This document shows positions 7,330 to 16,033 of a stretch of 16,033 nt of DNA, piece by piece. The notes under the pieces were generated by a model. It was given only the letters and a program-made list of their open reading frames with translations. It was not told the origin of the DNA and did no database searches. Where the stretch lies: assembly GCA_004151065.3 (NCBI GenBank), contig NWUY0300034062.1:1-16033 (forward strand), in the 5' to 3' direction. The stretch is from Larix sibirica. Taxonomy: Eukaryota > Streptophyta > Pinopsida > Pinales > Pinaceae. The translations under genes were made by a program, and so were the position numbers. Each line of letters opens with the position of its first letter. The stretch's first letter is position 1.

Positions 7330-9930
7330 TGTTTCGCTCATCCCCAAGCCAATATTCATTCTTGAAAGACAACTTGCTGGAATAAAGGAAAAACTTACTT
7401 GATATGCTCTATAAACTCGGAAAACTGTGTATCCAACTACTCTACAAATTGTAACAATAACTCAAAATCATTCTGAAACTTAACAATATGTTCCAAAGTA
7501 ATATATTGTGGTTGTGGTCACACAGTATCTCCCAATTCAATAGATTTATTTGATTTATTATGAACCTTAGTGATGTTCAAATACTGTTTCTCAACCTTTT
7601 TCCTGAAATTGCATGACTTGAATAGTAATTTGTTGTTACTCTACATGATTCAAAACAATCTTCTTAGTTAAAGATGAAATATTTGTCATAGCTTCCATAG
7701 CAAACATTGACAAACTCGTTAAAGATTGTTTTTTACTCTTCAATTGCCCTTCCCAAGACTTTATTTGATTATATTTCTCACAAACCTATGGTGTTCCTTG
7801 CAAATAATTCCACAACATAAAACTAACATCTACAAATTTTGATAGACCTTGCACTTGACTCTTAGATTTTTCAAATATCTCCTCTACCTAGGTTATCTAG
7901 TTCTTCAGATCCATTTGATCTGGGGCTTTCTATTTTAGCCAACTAATCCTTCAATATTATATCATGTGCTTGCAATCCCTGAATCAGTGCCTTTATTTCA
8001 TCACATTTTGCTTTAGCTGAAGTCTGTGCAACAGCTTTTGTCTCTTCTTGCCGCACTACTATATAGACATCTTCCATAGCATTTGTCATTGAACTATGTT
8101 CAACAACCTCTTTTGCATACTTGTGCTAAATATCACTATAAGCTCTGCTCAAATACAAATTTCATGCTCCCATTTCCTCAGTCACTACTAACAAATATTC
8201 ATGCAATTGCTTAAAAGATACTTGTGAGAGGTCCACCTCAAATCCAGAACACATCAATGCCAAGGACGAAGAATCCTCAATTTCCTTGTACACCACAACA
8301 CAAGAATCTATAATGAGGAAACTTTTCTTCACCAACTATTTACTATGCTTTCCACACTCAATCTAGGCTCCCATGCAATATTATCTATATCCATCTTGGA
8401 ACTCTATTGACTTGAACCTCCCAATTCCAATTTAGATTTTAACTTTGATGTTGTTGAGCATAGTCCAACTAAATTACATGCTGCAAATCAAGGTTAACTT
8501 CTATTGTAATAATAATATCGTGTAATGTTGTCCCCTCTAATGGATTTCCTTTCTTCTCTGACACAATTGACTCTTAACCCTATAACCTCTCTATGATGAT
8601 GCAGTCCTGTGACTCGGACTTCTCTCCTTCTTGTTTCTCTGACTTTAATTATTCTGATGTAGAAGACAACAACACTGTTGTATGCTTCTTCTTTTGCAAT
8701 CTTGACACTTCTTTATGTGACTCTTGCTCTTTCTTTTTCTTATCACTTAACCTTGGAGATTCATGCAATGTCAAACTTGTAGAACCTTTAACTTTTGATT
8801 TCTTCTTCATCCTAATTTTTGAAGTATTTAAAATTTCAACATCCAAATATGGTTGTACTTGAAATTATGTAGGCCAATCTTCCATGGCTTCTTTAATATT
8901 TTCCTCCTCAATACAAAATGGAAAAACTTTAGTTCTATTCATAGGATCTCCCCGTGGTGAAATAAATATTCTATGAGAATCCACAAAAAACACAAAATAG
9001 AATTATACTTATCAACCAAGGATGGTGGAACATGGTATGACTCAATTGTCACCTGAATCATTTATGTGTACCAGTACTAAAACACCAAATTAGTACTCTA
9101 TTGCAATTTCATATCCATTTTGTGCTGCCAAACATTGAATTTTGGTGTTGGAAATTTCTTCATCACCTCAGTATCATATTCACTCTCTTGAGGTGCCTTC
9201 CACTCTATCATTGCTATCATCAACAAAACCCAGCTAAAATTAAACTCCTTGCCTAAATTTTGAGTGTTGAGACAATCTTGAATAAACTCCTCCAATAAAT
9301 ATTCCACCCATCATAGGGGATTCATCTTTCTGACACTCAGGAACCACCTTGCCTACCAAACTCTTAGTAGAAAATCACACTTTTGATTAGTGATAGCAGA
9401 AATTACTGCTCCTCTTGTTCTTCCGTGTGTTCCATATATCTGATAAACTGCTTCAACTCAAATCACATGCTACTATGGCCTTTGTAGTATCTTCACCTTT
9501 ACGTGACAAATTAGATACCTTTTGGATTACATCAACATCCACAGGATACAATTTGTCCAACCATAAACAACCTCCTTGCATTCTACTCAATAGAAAGTGT
9601 ATACATCGTGTAATACTCAGTCCACGCCCAAAATGTGGAACATCTAATAAAGACAGGATACCTTGTTGAAATAATTATGTGCCCACTCCTTGAGAATAAC
9701 TCACTCAGTGCCATGAAGTACCTCACTAATCTCAGCATAAGTTGAAAACTACAAACTTGGAAAACGATCAACGTCCTATAAATTAAAATCAATAAACATG
9801 ATAGAAGATACCTTCCCAAACAATGGTTCCTTGATGTCCACCCTAATATCAATTTCCACAACCAAAATATGAGCTTCCTTAACCACTTTGGCTTTGTGGT
9901 ATGCTTTAGGTACTGCAGACATTGACATTG
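7330..9930 (-). pseudogene. Accessory ORF3 between pol and 3' LTR, element B (function unknown)
   Basis: About 2.6 kb downstream of pol on the same strand carries one decayed protein of roughly 850 residues in several frames. In order: MSMSAVPKAYHKAKVVKEAH (from 9928) with ILVVEIDIRVDIKEPLFGKV; after a frameshift GGCLWLDKLYPVDVDVIQKV followed by GED (about 9575-9480); FIQDCLNTQNLGKEFNFSWV and WKAPQESEYDTEVMKKFPTP, NVWQHKMDMKLQ (9307-9098, clean); SHRIFISPRGDPMNRTKVFP and a Lys/Glu/Ser-rich tract (8970-8649); then a helical, coiled-coil-like part with KAVAQTSAKAKCDEIKALIQ (near 8045) and LEHIVKFQNDFELLLQFVE near 7480. No signal peptide, transmembrane segment or envelope-like Cys pattern was seen, so I do not call it env. 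The GCLWLDKLYP block resembles, from memory, accessory ORFs of other large plant gypsy elements. Start and end are approximate. Confidence 0.6.
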
Positions 9931-10447
9931 TAGTTAAACTCTCTTCAACCGATCAAATCTCAATAACCACAAATCTAGTCTCTGATATCTCACCTTGCTC
10001 ACTACTACACAACTCTTCAACAGAACTAAGTCACTTACATCTACAATTCACTCATTTTAAACACCATTTCCCAATCAATTATTACTTCCCGATCTCATCA
10101 ATGCACCTTTCTTATGTCATAACTCTGCCCATGGCCATGCAATCTTTCTAATCTCTCTTTTTAGTACTCGATCTATCCTTCTAATCTATTAATCATTAAC
10201 TGAACTATCTGCATTCCAATATTCCACTGTGATTATGATTTTTTTCATAAATGCGATAACCCACTACAAACTGTACTTTCTTTATTCAAAATTCAAATTT
10301 AACTACTTCCACATGCTTTTTAACTATTTGACACTATCACCCATAAATAGAAATAGAACATGTACTTTCCACTACCAAGCATTAATATCTACTAAATATA
10401 TTATGTACATCTTTACCAATCATGCTTAGTTGTCACTCTTCTAACCC
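9931..10447 (-). other. Spacer between pol and ORF3
   Basis: No sustained minus frame, apart from a short piece VEELCSSEQGEISETRFVVI near 10020-9960 that could be the true start of ORF3. Plus-strand open frames of 87 and 66 codons here have no domain. If the accessory ORF is expressed separately, this spacer would hold its splice acceptor or internal start; none can be assigned by eye. Confidence 0.35.
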
Positions 10448-11575
10448 CTATGGGCCATAATATGCTTTAATTTTTCTACCATTTACCATATCTTTTAACG
10501 GATCTCCCCATAATGTATTAAAATTAAATGCACCTACTTCAGTGATGTATGTAACCTGAAATGCTCCAATCCATCTCATGCACAACTTACCAGGGTGTAT
10601 AATGTACCTACTGGCATACAACAGTACCAATAATCCAGGTTCAAATTCCCTCTTTTTGATGTTTTGATCTTGCCAAAAATTCTACCTACACTTCTCTAAT
10701 TGTTGGTTAAACCCTACAAGTATTCGATCTTCCTCTAATTCCATCAATTCATTCAACCTATTATGTAATGATTCATCATCAGTCATATTCATAGCCAACG
10801 CAATGCAGAAGGTAGTCACAACAAAATCAATGGGAATCACTCATGCTTCCTTACCATAAACCAATCAAAAAGGATTGAACTTAGTTAACCTCTTTCAAAT
10901 GGTATGATAAGCCCACAATATTGTTGGTATCCTTTGATCCCATTCATTGTGCTCTATATTACAAACCTTTTTTAATGCATGCTCCAACACTTTATTGAAG
11001 GCTTCCACTATTCCATTTGCTTGAGGATGATATGGTGTAATTATTTGGTGATATATCCCAAATTCCTTCACCAATTCCCTAAACATTTCATTCTAAAATG
11101 AGATCTTTGATCACTCATCAACACCTTGGGACAACCAAATATTGTAACAATATTCTCAAAAATAAATCGTGTAGTAGTCTTTGATGTACAATCCTTCACT
11201 GGCACTGCTTCTTCCCAACATGTTAAATACTTAACGATTGTATGGTTGTGATTATGTACTTGGATTTTGTTCTCTTTACTGGTTGATTGATGGGCCCCAC
11301 AAAATAAATCATCCACTTTTCAAACGGCTCCAGCATAGTAACTAGAAATGATGGTAATTCATCCCTAGCTGATGGCATATGAGCCAAAACACATCACAAT
11401 GCTTGCAATATTCATTTTTCTTCTTCAAATAATGATGGACCTCATAACCCTGTGCGCAGTAATTTTCTTGCAGTAGCCTTTCCAACATTGTGTCCACCTG
11501 TTAAGCCTTCATGTGCTTCATACAACACTGCATTGCGCTCATGCTCCATCACACACCTACACAGTATCCCAACGG
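10448..11575 (-). pseudogene. Integrase (HHCC zinc domain, DDE core, GPY/F-like tail), element B
   Basis: The zinc domain appears as EAHEGLTGGHNVGKATARKL with CKHC downstream (about 11520-11395). The core begins FEKWMIYFVGPIN, where the first catalytic Asp is Tyr (TAT, 11306-11304). The second Asp is intact in KVLMSDQRSHF (11112-11110) and the Glu in IVEAFNKVLEHA (11005-11003). The Asp-Glu distance is 107 bp, one short of the 108 bp of a D35E integrase, and the frame changes between them, so a one-base deletion is evident. HQIITPYHPQANG and WDQRIPTILWAYHT are well kept. The tail VLLYASRYIIHPGKLCMRWI, GAFQVTYITEVGAF and MVNGRKIKAYYGP is a GPY/F-like module with no chromodomain after it. Confidence 0.85.
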
Positions 11576-11849
11576 CTCTTAATTTATACAACTAATCAAC
11601 AATCAATTGATAGTTTGTGCTCATTGTTACTAGATTTATTTGTTGACCCATTGTATAATCCTCCTCTGATTGACCTACCATTATAAATGTTGCAATGTCT
11701 GTGAACTGATATGGTGCTATGTCCACTCAAAACAATTTCACATCAAGCAATTGATCATCAATGTTTCCCTCAAGTTCTCTAGATTCCACCCTTAATAAGT
11801 TATCCAATGCCACATTTTGCATTCTTGGCTTAGCCACCACTTCGAAATC

Positions 11850-12300
11850 AAATTCTTGAAACATTAATTACTAGTGACAAATTCTTCCCCCCGACATTGG
11901 CTTATTGACTAAATATTTTAAAGTAGAATGATCAGTACACTGTCGCTAAGCCTTCTCATTATGTAGTAGTATAATTCTTCTTTGCATCTGAAAACTTCCT
12001 ACTTGCAAATGAAATAGGGTGGTCAATACTTCCCTCACCATGTTGTGCAAGTACAATTCCCAACACTATAGAACAAGCATCCATATGCACATGAAAAATA
12101 TTTAACTAATTTGGAAAAATAAGAATTGGTGTTGTAACTAGTTTTTCTTTCAACATATCAAAGGCATCTTGACATTTTGAAGTCCCTTCATACTTAATTT
12201 CCTCCTTCAGTAATTTTTCTAATGGCGCATTAATCTTTGCATAATTCCTTATGAATTTCCTATAATTCCCGTGTGACCTAGTGTTGCGTGTAAAGTCCAT
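11850..12300 (-). pseudogene. RT connection and RNase H domain with internal deletion, element B
   Basis: The tether reads YRKFIRNYAKINAPLEKLLK and DMLKEKLVTTPILIFPN (12300-12106). RNase H follows with FHVHMDACSIVLGIVLAQHG (first catalytic Asp at 12081-12079), HPISFASRKFSDAKKNYTTT and, after a stop or two, EGLATVY. Directly after that comes TDHSTLKYLVNKP (about 11936 down), although family members have about 20 residues between these blocks. About 60 bp has therefore been lost at 11937-11945. The catalytic Glu and the Asp of TDH are both present on either side of the junction. QEFDFEVVAKP follows near 11850. Confidence 0.75.
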
Positions 12301-13025
12301 ACTAATGTGGGAGATGGAATATTTACTATGAAATCAATCTTAGTTGGATCAACCAATAATCCCTCTTTGCATACTACGTGACCTAACATGATTCCAACAA
12401 GTGCACAGAAAACAAACTTCTCCAGGTTTAAGGAAATTAATTGCAATTGTCTACATCTATTAAACATTAGCTTCAATACTTGAACATGATATTTTAGAAA
12501 ATTGAATGTTGTCCAATCATCAAGATGTACTTCCAAGAACTTATGCATGAACTCCTTGAATGTTGTAACTAGAATTATGGAAAACACTATAGGATCATTC
12601 TTCAAACCAAAAGGAATCACTATGTATGCAAACGACCCCACTATGTTGAAAACATGGGTTTTGTTCTATCTTCTTCTGCTATCTTTACCTGATGATATCC
12701 TGAGAATCCATATGTAAAGGAATATGCTTCCCTTCCTCTCAAATTTTCTATACTTCATCTATGAATGGATTAGGGAATGGGTTGTGTATGCATATTGTGT
12801 TTAAATCTCTCAAATCAACGCAAATCATTATTCCTCTTGTCTTCTTATCTTGAACCACCATGGGACTAATCCAGTCAGATTCTTCCACTAGTACAATGAT
12901 CCCTACTTCCAACATTCTGTCTAGTTCTCAATGCACCTTTTATTTATACTTTGGGTTCAATATATATGATCTCTTTTTCATAGGATTTGTTTCAGGTTTT
13001 AACTTAATTTTCATCTCCCCTTAAC
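12255..13025 (-). pseudogene. Reverse transcriptase domain, element B
   Basis: The fingers begin near 13020 with MKIKLKPETNPMKKRSYILN, then ELDRMLEVGIIVLVEESDWI and SPMVVQDKKTRGIMICVDLR, near 12870-12800. Motif A reads FTYGFSGYHQVKI: the catalytic Asp is Tyr (TAT, codon 12712-12710). A stop and a frameshift follow before FAYIVIPFGLKN near 12629. Motif C is VHLDDW (HLDD at 12527-12516), so both Asp survive while the preceding aromatic is His. VGIMLGHVVCKEGLLVDPTK and ATLGHTG complete the palm and connection. The DDW context rather than DDI is a lineage character. Loss of the motif A Asp would abolish polymerase activity. Confidence 0.85.
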
Positions 13026-13452
13026 CTGCAATTCCCTTCATATCAGAAAACATTATGGGAAATAGATATTCATATTCCTTCAATAAATCTACCACCTATG
13101 TTACTATTTCCCGATCCCAATAGTATATAATTACAACCATCTTCAGATGTGCTTCTGTACCAATATTGTGTTTCCTTGTTTTAAGTGGCTGCAAATATTA
13201 TAGTGTAGTCTAACTTGTGCATGTATCATGTACCACGCTTTCCCCTTTAGTTTATTGAATATTTATCTTTTTAGAATCTTTATCTTCTTCACGTCCTTCT
13301 TCAACAATTTTCTAACAGTGAACATGCTAGTTCAATTGTAGCATTTTTATTTGTGTCATGCAATCTATTTTATGTGAAATGTCAGTAGATTTTTATTTAA
13401 AAAATAAATTTTTAATCATGCACAATATATCCTTCAATCCCGTGTTACTTAA

Positions 13453-13893
13453 TGAAAAACTAAAAGGATCACAAAATTGATCTCCCATCTCTTTCCAATC
13501 AATCGTCTACCTCCTTAGTGCTCTCTGCACATACCAAATCATTGGTATTGCATCCAATGTATGCATGAACTGATTAACCCACTACTCTATAGGAACCTTT
13601 ATCTCCATCCACCTCTTCTCACAGAACCACAAATGTTCTCTCGGATCATGAGTTCCTTTGTACTAATTTCGCAATTTCTTTCAATTATTGGTTGAAATCT
13701 ACTACAAATGTTTTGCACTATTTTATCCCTACATCTATCTAACTTTTTTTATGAGCATCCCACCAATGTGCTAGCATCCTTTTTAACACTGCATCCAACG
13801 CTTGAATCTTCATAGATTCTGACACTTTCTCTTCCATTTTTTTAATTTTTTCTCCCACTCATGTCCCATCAAAATGTGGAGGATCACATAGTT
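13453..13893 (-). pseudogene. Capsid-like helical domain between protease and RT, element B
   Basis: Two conserved blocks lie in the protease-RT interval. The first (from about 13893) reads PPHFDGT, then VGEKIKKMEEKVSESMKIQA and LDAVLKRMLAHWWDAHKK. The second, in one frame from 13638 to about 13453, reads EHLWFCEKRWMEIKVPIE, WVNQFMHTLDAIPMIWYVQR, TIDWKEMGDQF and DPFSFSLSN with two stops. The pattern of a hydrophobic helix with F.....L...P..WY followed by W..M...F resembles the retrotransposon gag (capsid) fold. Typical Ty3/gypsy elements have only a short linker here. It might be a second capsid-like module, a tether or an RT extension. The resemblance is by eye only. Confidence 0.45.
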
Positions 13894-14099
13894 TTTCTCC
13901 TATTCAGTGCACAGATTTAACAACCCTTGCAAATATTCAACTTGAAAATCCATACAATATGTTCTGTCATCTCTCCATGGCTTCTTCTGAATATGTATCA
14001 AATGAACAAATACTGCACCAACTGATTTCTCCATCATCTTTCAAATTTACATAATCCTCCTTCCTCCCTATAATATTATAAATATTTTATATTTCTCCA

Positions 14100-14530
14100 T
14101 CCTCCATAACATATCTTACTGGCTCTGAGTATATCTCTCCCTCCTTTAGATACAGGGGAGCAATGACCCACTTTTCTTGTAATTCAAAGGATATAGTCCT
14201 CTACTTTAAATTCAGAATCTCATTATTCTCAAAGGCCCAATCAACACCCAACAATGTTTGGTAAGGATATGACCCATCTAAAATTTCAATCACTTCGAGT
14301 TCTACTCTAGTTTAATTCCATCAATTTCAACTTCAACATATTCCAACCTACTTACTGGATATACTCTATATTGATTATCCAATCTCAATTGAATAGGGGG
14401 CCACACCAACTTAGGTTTCCCCGTCACTTCCCAAGATTTGTTTGGAAATATGTTCACATCAGATCCTATATCTAAGATGACATCATGTATCTCATATCCC
14501 CCCAATTCTAACTTCATCTTAAATTCACTT
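14100..14530 (-). pseudogene. Retroviral-type aspartic protease domain, element B
   Basis: The clean frame 14517-14302 begins MKLELGGYEIHDVILDIGSD and continues VNIFPNKSWEVTGKPKLVWP, QLRLDNQYRVYPVSRLEYVE and VEIDGIKLE. The catalytic signature is D-I-G-S-D, with the catalytic Asp at 14472-14470, in place of the usual D-[ST]-G. Past a stop the protein goes on with PYQTLLGVDWAFENNEILNL, ISFELQEKWVIAPL and EGEIYSEPVRYVMED to about 14100. The domain is needed to cut gag-pol and works as a homodimer. It follows the Glu-rich gag tail with no clear ORF break, so gag and pol were probably one frame. Confidence 0.75.
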
Positions 14531-15942
14531 CATGTTCTTCTTCTTTCACCAAAACGCTACACTTTCCTCTCTAGTAGTGGCACAACAATAGGAAGCTATG
14601 CTTCTTTCATAGACATAATTTTTCTCGGCATCTATGTTATTTTCTTAGTTACAAAAAACCCACTAAGCACCTTAACACAACAACGAAGGAATTCACTAAC
14701 TCTACTTTCTAACTCAATATGTGTATTACAATCATACCATAACTCTTGTGCGTGCCCTAGAGCTTCTTCCAGTGCTTCATCTCACTCGCGTAAGAACTAC
14801 ATGTGTTGTGCATCATCAAACTTGGGAAACAATTTGTTGCTTTCTTTATCTAACATTTTCTCAATATAGACTTGCATACCATGGTATTCTCCCATTCTTG
14901 TGCCCCCTCTAGTCACAACATGTACATTTACAGGCTCCTTCAGTTTTTTATCATTGTGCAATTTTGTTGTTATAATATTATAGTGTTGTCTTTTCTCTTC
15001 CCATTTGGATATTAAATATGGATAGTCTTTTATAGTATGTTCTACACTACGACAATATCAACACAAAGCTCTAGGCATTGTACACATCAGTGTTGCATGC
15101 CCTGGTTCTCCATAGTTGAAGCAAACGGGTTGTCTTCCACCTCCTCTAAATCCTCATCCTCTTCCTCAAAAACCTCGTTGAAAACCACTACCTCTACCTT
15201 CTCTAGTATTATCTTCAGTCTCTTGTACTCTATAAGCATCGGTTGAATGTTCCTTCATTAACTATTATGTGTGACATCCATTCACATCATGTCCAAACAA
15301 TTTACAAAAATCAAAGAAAGGGGTATTTGTTGTGGTTTGATACTTCTGCAACATTAGACACTGGGGAGGCACATGACCCTATTTCTTACAAATTTACACC
15401 AGTCTTCCTGAGGTCATATGGGAAATGGATTTGTAGCACCAGTAGTCACATAATTCCCCTTCAGAGGACACTTATTATGATGGTGTCCTTCTGTGCATCA
15501 AATCTTTTCACACACTGCTTTCCCCTTTCCTATTTCTTGTAGATCTGATGTCAATGTAGCAAGTTGAGATTGTACCTATTCCATACGTGTTGAAGATTCT
15601 CCACCTAAGGTATACTCCAACTGCATCACAATTTCCAACACATTAGACTACCTAGGAACCTTTTATTGTGTTAACGGAACCCGTATATGTGACAACAATC
15701 TACAATAAACCAATCTCGATGTTGTACATCTTGAATCTCAAATGATAGCCTATCTAGAAAAAATTTGAATCTTTGATCATAGTCCCATATTGTTTCTCCA
15801 TAATGTTTCTTTATCTCCTTTATTTTTGTTATACAATGAGACTCTGATTTTTGTTTTTGAAACTCTTTTAAGATTGTCTGCTTAATTTGATTAGGTGATC
15901 GAGCAACTCCAAACGCAATTGTAATCTGATACTTCATATACT
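14530..15942 (-). pseudogene. gag: gag polyprotein remnant, element B (5' end cut by an insertion)
   Basis: The frame from 15937 reads MKYQITIAFGVARSPNQIKQ, ILKEFQKQKSES, CITKIKEIKKHYGETIWDYD and FFLDRLSFEIQDVQHRDWFI. This is a Ty3/gypsy capsid, matching element A over its ends. The initial Met is not a natural start: in A the same residues follow ETTFR..ALTWYMKY, and B loses homology exactly there (15941/15942). Next come VLEIVMQLE, GGESSTRM and VQSQLATLTS near 15640-15550, five knuckles, a Gly/Arg-rich spacer between K3 and K4 (REGRGSGFQRGF), VNVHVVTRGGTRMGEYHG, KLFPKFDDAQHM and an acidic stretch DEALEEALGHAQELWYD running into protease. At least eight stops and two frameshifts. Confidence 0.8.
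15022..15497 (-). other. Five CCHC zinc-knuckle-like motifs in gag of element B
   Basis: K1 (15497-15468) reads CTEGHHHNKC and has lost about three residues including a Cys. K2 (15398-15358) is CK.CKK*GHVPPQC, with one base missing after the first codons. K3 (15315-15274) is FDFCKLFGHDVNGC (first Cys to Phe). K4 (15123-15082) is CFNYGEPGHATLMC (second Cys to Tyr). K5 (15063-15022) is C*YCRSVEHTIKDY (last Cys to Tyr). Order and spacing match element A: WC precedes K2, HDVN lies in K3, CFN starts K4, and K5 is followed by KWEEK. Confidence 0.75.
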
Positions 15943-16033
15943 TGTTGGAATATTCACCAATACTAAGAGGGGGGGTGAATCAGTTTGGGAACTTTTACCA
16001 ATTTTTACTTCAAACATTAAACTACAACAACTT
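15943..16033 (+). mobile_element. Start of a further LTR-like insertion in gag of element B
   Basis: Gag homology with element A (CTTCATATAC on plus) ends at 15941 and is replaced by TGTTGGAATATTCACC, then a G7 run in GAGGGGGGGTGAATCAG. TGTTGGAA is a common LTR start and the motif with the G run followed by TGAATCAG recalls, from memory, plant LTR elements. ATACT (15938-15942) is a candidate target-site copy. Only 91 bp are visible, so superfamily and orientation are open; an LTR reads the same TG start in either orientation. Confidence 0.45.

Larger units (their letters stand above)
10448..14530 (-). pseudogene. pol: pol polyprotein remnant (PR, capsid-like linker, RT, RNase H, IN), element B
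   Basis: Pol supplies the enzymes that process gag, copy RNA into DNA and integrate it. The domains follow one another on the minus strand in Ty3/gypsy order, over about 4.1 kb. Frames change several times, with many in-frame stops. The clean stretches are protease (14517-14302), RT palm to connection (12641-12249), RT tether (12300-12106), integrase core (11316-11068 and 11086-10895) and integrase tail (10630-10448). Two of the key acidic residues are Tyr (RT motif A, first Asp of IN), each from GAT to TAT. The end at 10450-10448 (TAG) fits a natural C-terminus, because the GPY/F-like module is complete. Domains are given as separate entries. Confidence 0.85.
6742..15942 (-). mobile_element. 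Ty3/gypsy-type LTR retrotransposon, element B (nearly full interior plus 3' LTR)
   Basis: On the minus strand the order is gag (15942-14530), protease, capsid-like linker domain, reverse transcriptase, RNase H, integrase (pol, 14530-10448), accessory ORF3 (about 9930-7330) and 3' LTR (7315-6742). Reverse transcriptase before integrase places it in Ty3/gypsy. No chromodomain is seen; the integrase ends in a GPY/F-like module. It sits in the leader of a plus-strand copia element and is itself interrupted in gag by a sequence starting at 15943. The 5' LTR, primer-binding site and gag N-terminus are outside the window. Many stops, frameshifts and lost catalytic residues show it is inactive. Confidence 0.85.

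Noticed and set aside
8593-8862. 89-codon plus-strand open frame rich in Ser, Cys and Phe
   Set aside because: Complement of the Lys/Glu-rich tract of ORF3 on the minus strand.
9583-9861. 92-codon minus frame with a hydrophobic, membrane-like stretch that might suggest an env protein
   Set aside because: It lies out of frame with the ORF3 blocks on either side; the alternative frame gives the more protein-like ILVVEIDIRVDIKEP sequence, so the apparent membrane span is an artefact.
10448-10630. Possible chromodomain after integrase (chromovirus)
   Set aside because: The frame ends right after the GPY/F-like module (KIKAYYGP then TAG), and no chromodomain-like residues follow before the spacer.
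14438-15542. Plus-strand open frames at 14438-14869, 14721-14912, 15037-15246 and 15243-15542
   Set aside because: All lie antisense to gag and protease of element B.
1-16033. CRISPR array, tRNA or rRNA gene, bacterial operon features
   Set aside because: No regularly spaced repeats, no tRNA- or rRNA-like sequence noticed, and the content is clearly plant retroelement.

Overview
The window looks like AT-rich, gene-poor repeat DNA from a seed plant, most likely a large-genome gymnosperm (conifer-like). That assignment is an inference from nested, heavily decayed LTR retrotransposons and from the style of the gag and pol remnants; no host gene marker is present. I find no intact cellular gene. 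Nearly all recognisable coding sequence is retroelement protein on the minus strand, broken by stops and frameshifts.

Layout, left to right. 1-2931 (minus): the 5' part of a decayed Ty3/gypsy-type element (element A), read right to left. It has a Trp-rich N-terminal open frame (2931-2312), a charged linker (about 2311-1847), the gag capsid-like block (1846-1265), an array of five CCHC knuckle-like motifs (983-493) and a Glu/Arg-rich coiled-coil-like tail (295-1) that runs off the left edge. A short AT-rich imperfect inverted-repeat cassette replaces the middle of the capsid region. 2932-4271: no clear gene; one stretch has two overlapping plus-strand open frames of unknown meaning. 4272-4689 (minus): a decayed plant-type RNase H domain, probably the tail of a LINE. 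4690-6273: nothing recognised. 6274-6703 (plus): a Ty1/copia-type LTR followed directly by a tRNA-iMet primer-binding site.

6742-15942 (minus): most of a second Ty3/gypsy element (element B), inserted in the copia leader 38 bp after the primer-binding site. In its own direction it carries gag with the same five-knuckle plan, protease, a capsid-like linker domain, reverse transcriptase, RNase H, integrase ending in a GPY/F-type module, a roughly 0.5 kb spacer, a 2.6 kb accessory frame (ORF3) and the 3' LTR (7315-6742, termini TGTTGG...CCAACA, TATA box inside). From 15943 a further LTR-like sequence starts inside the gag of B, so three elements are nested.

None of these elements can be autonomous as seen. 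Element B has lost the motif-A aspartate of its reverse transcriptase and the first catalytic aspartate of its integrase, both to Tyr, and has an internal deletion in RNase H. The most interesting points are the five-knuckle gag shared by two diverged elements, the capsid-like domain between protease and reverse transcriptase, the long non-env-like accessory ORF, and the unidentified N-terminal domain of element A.
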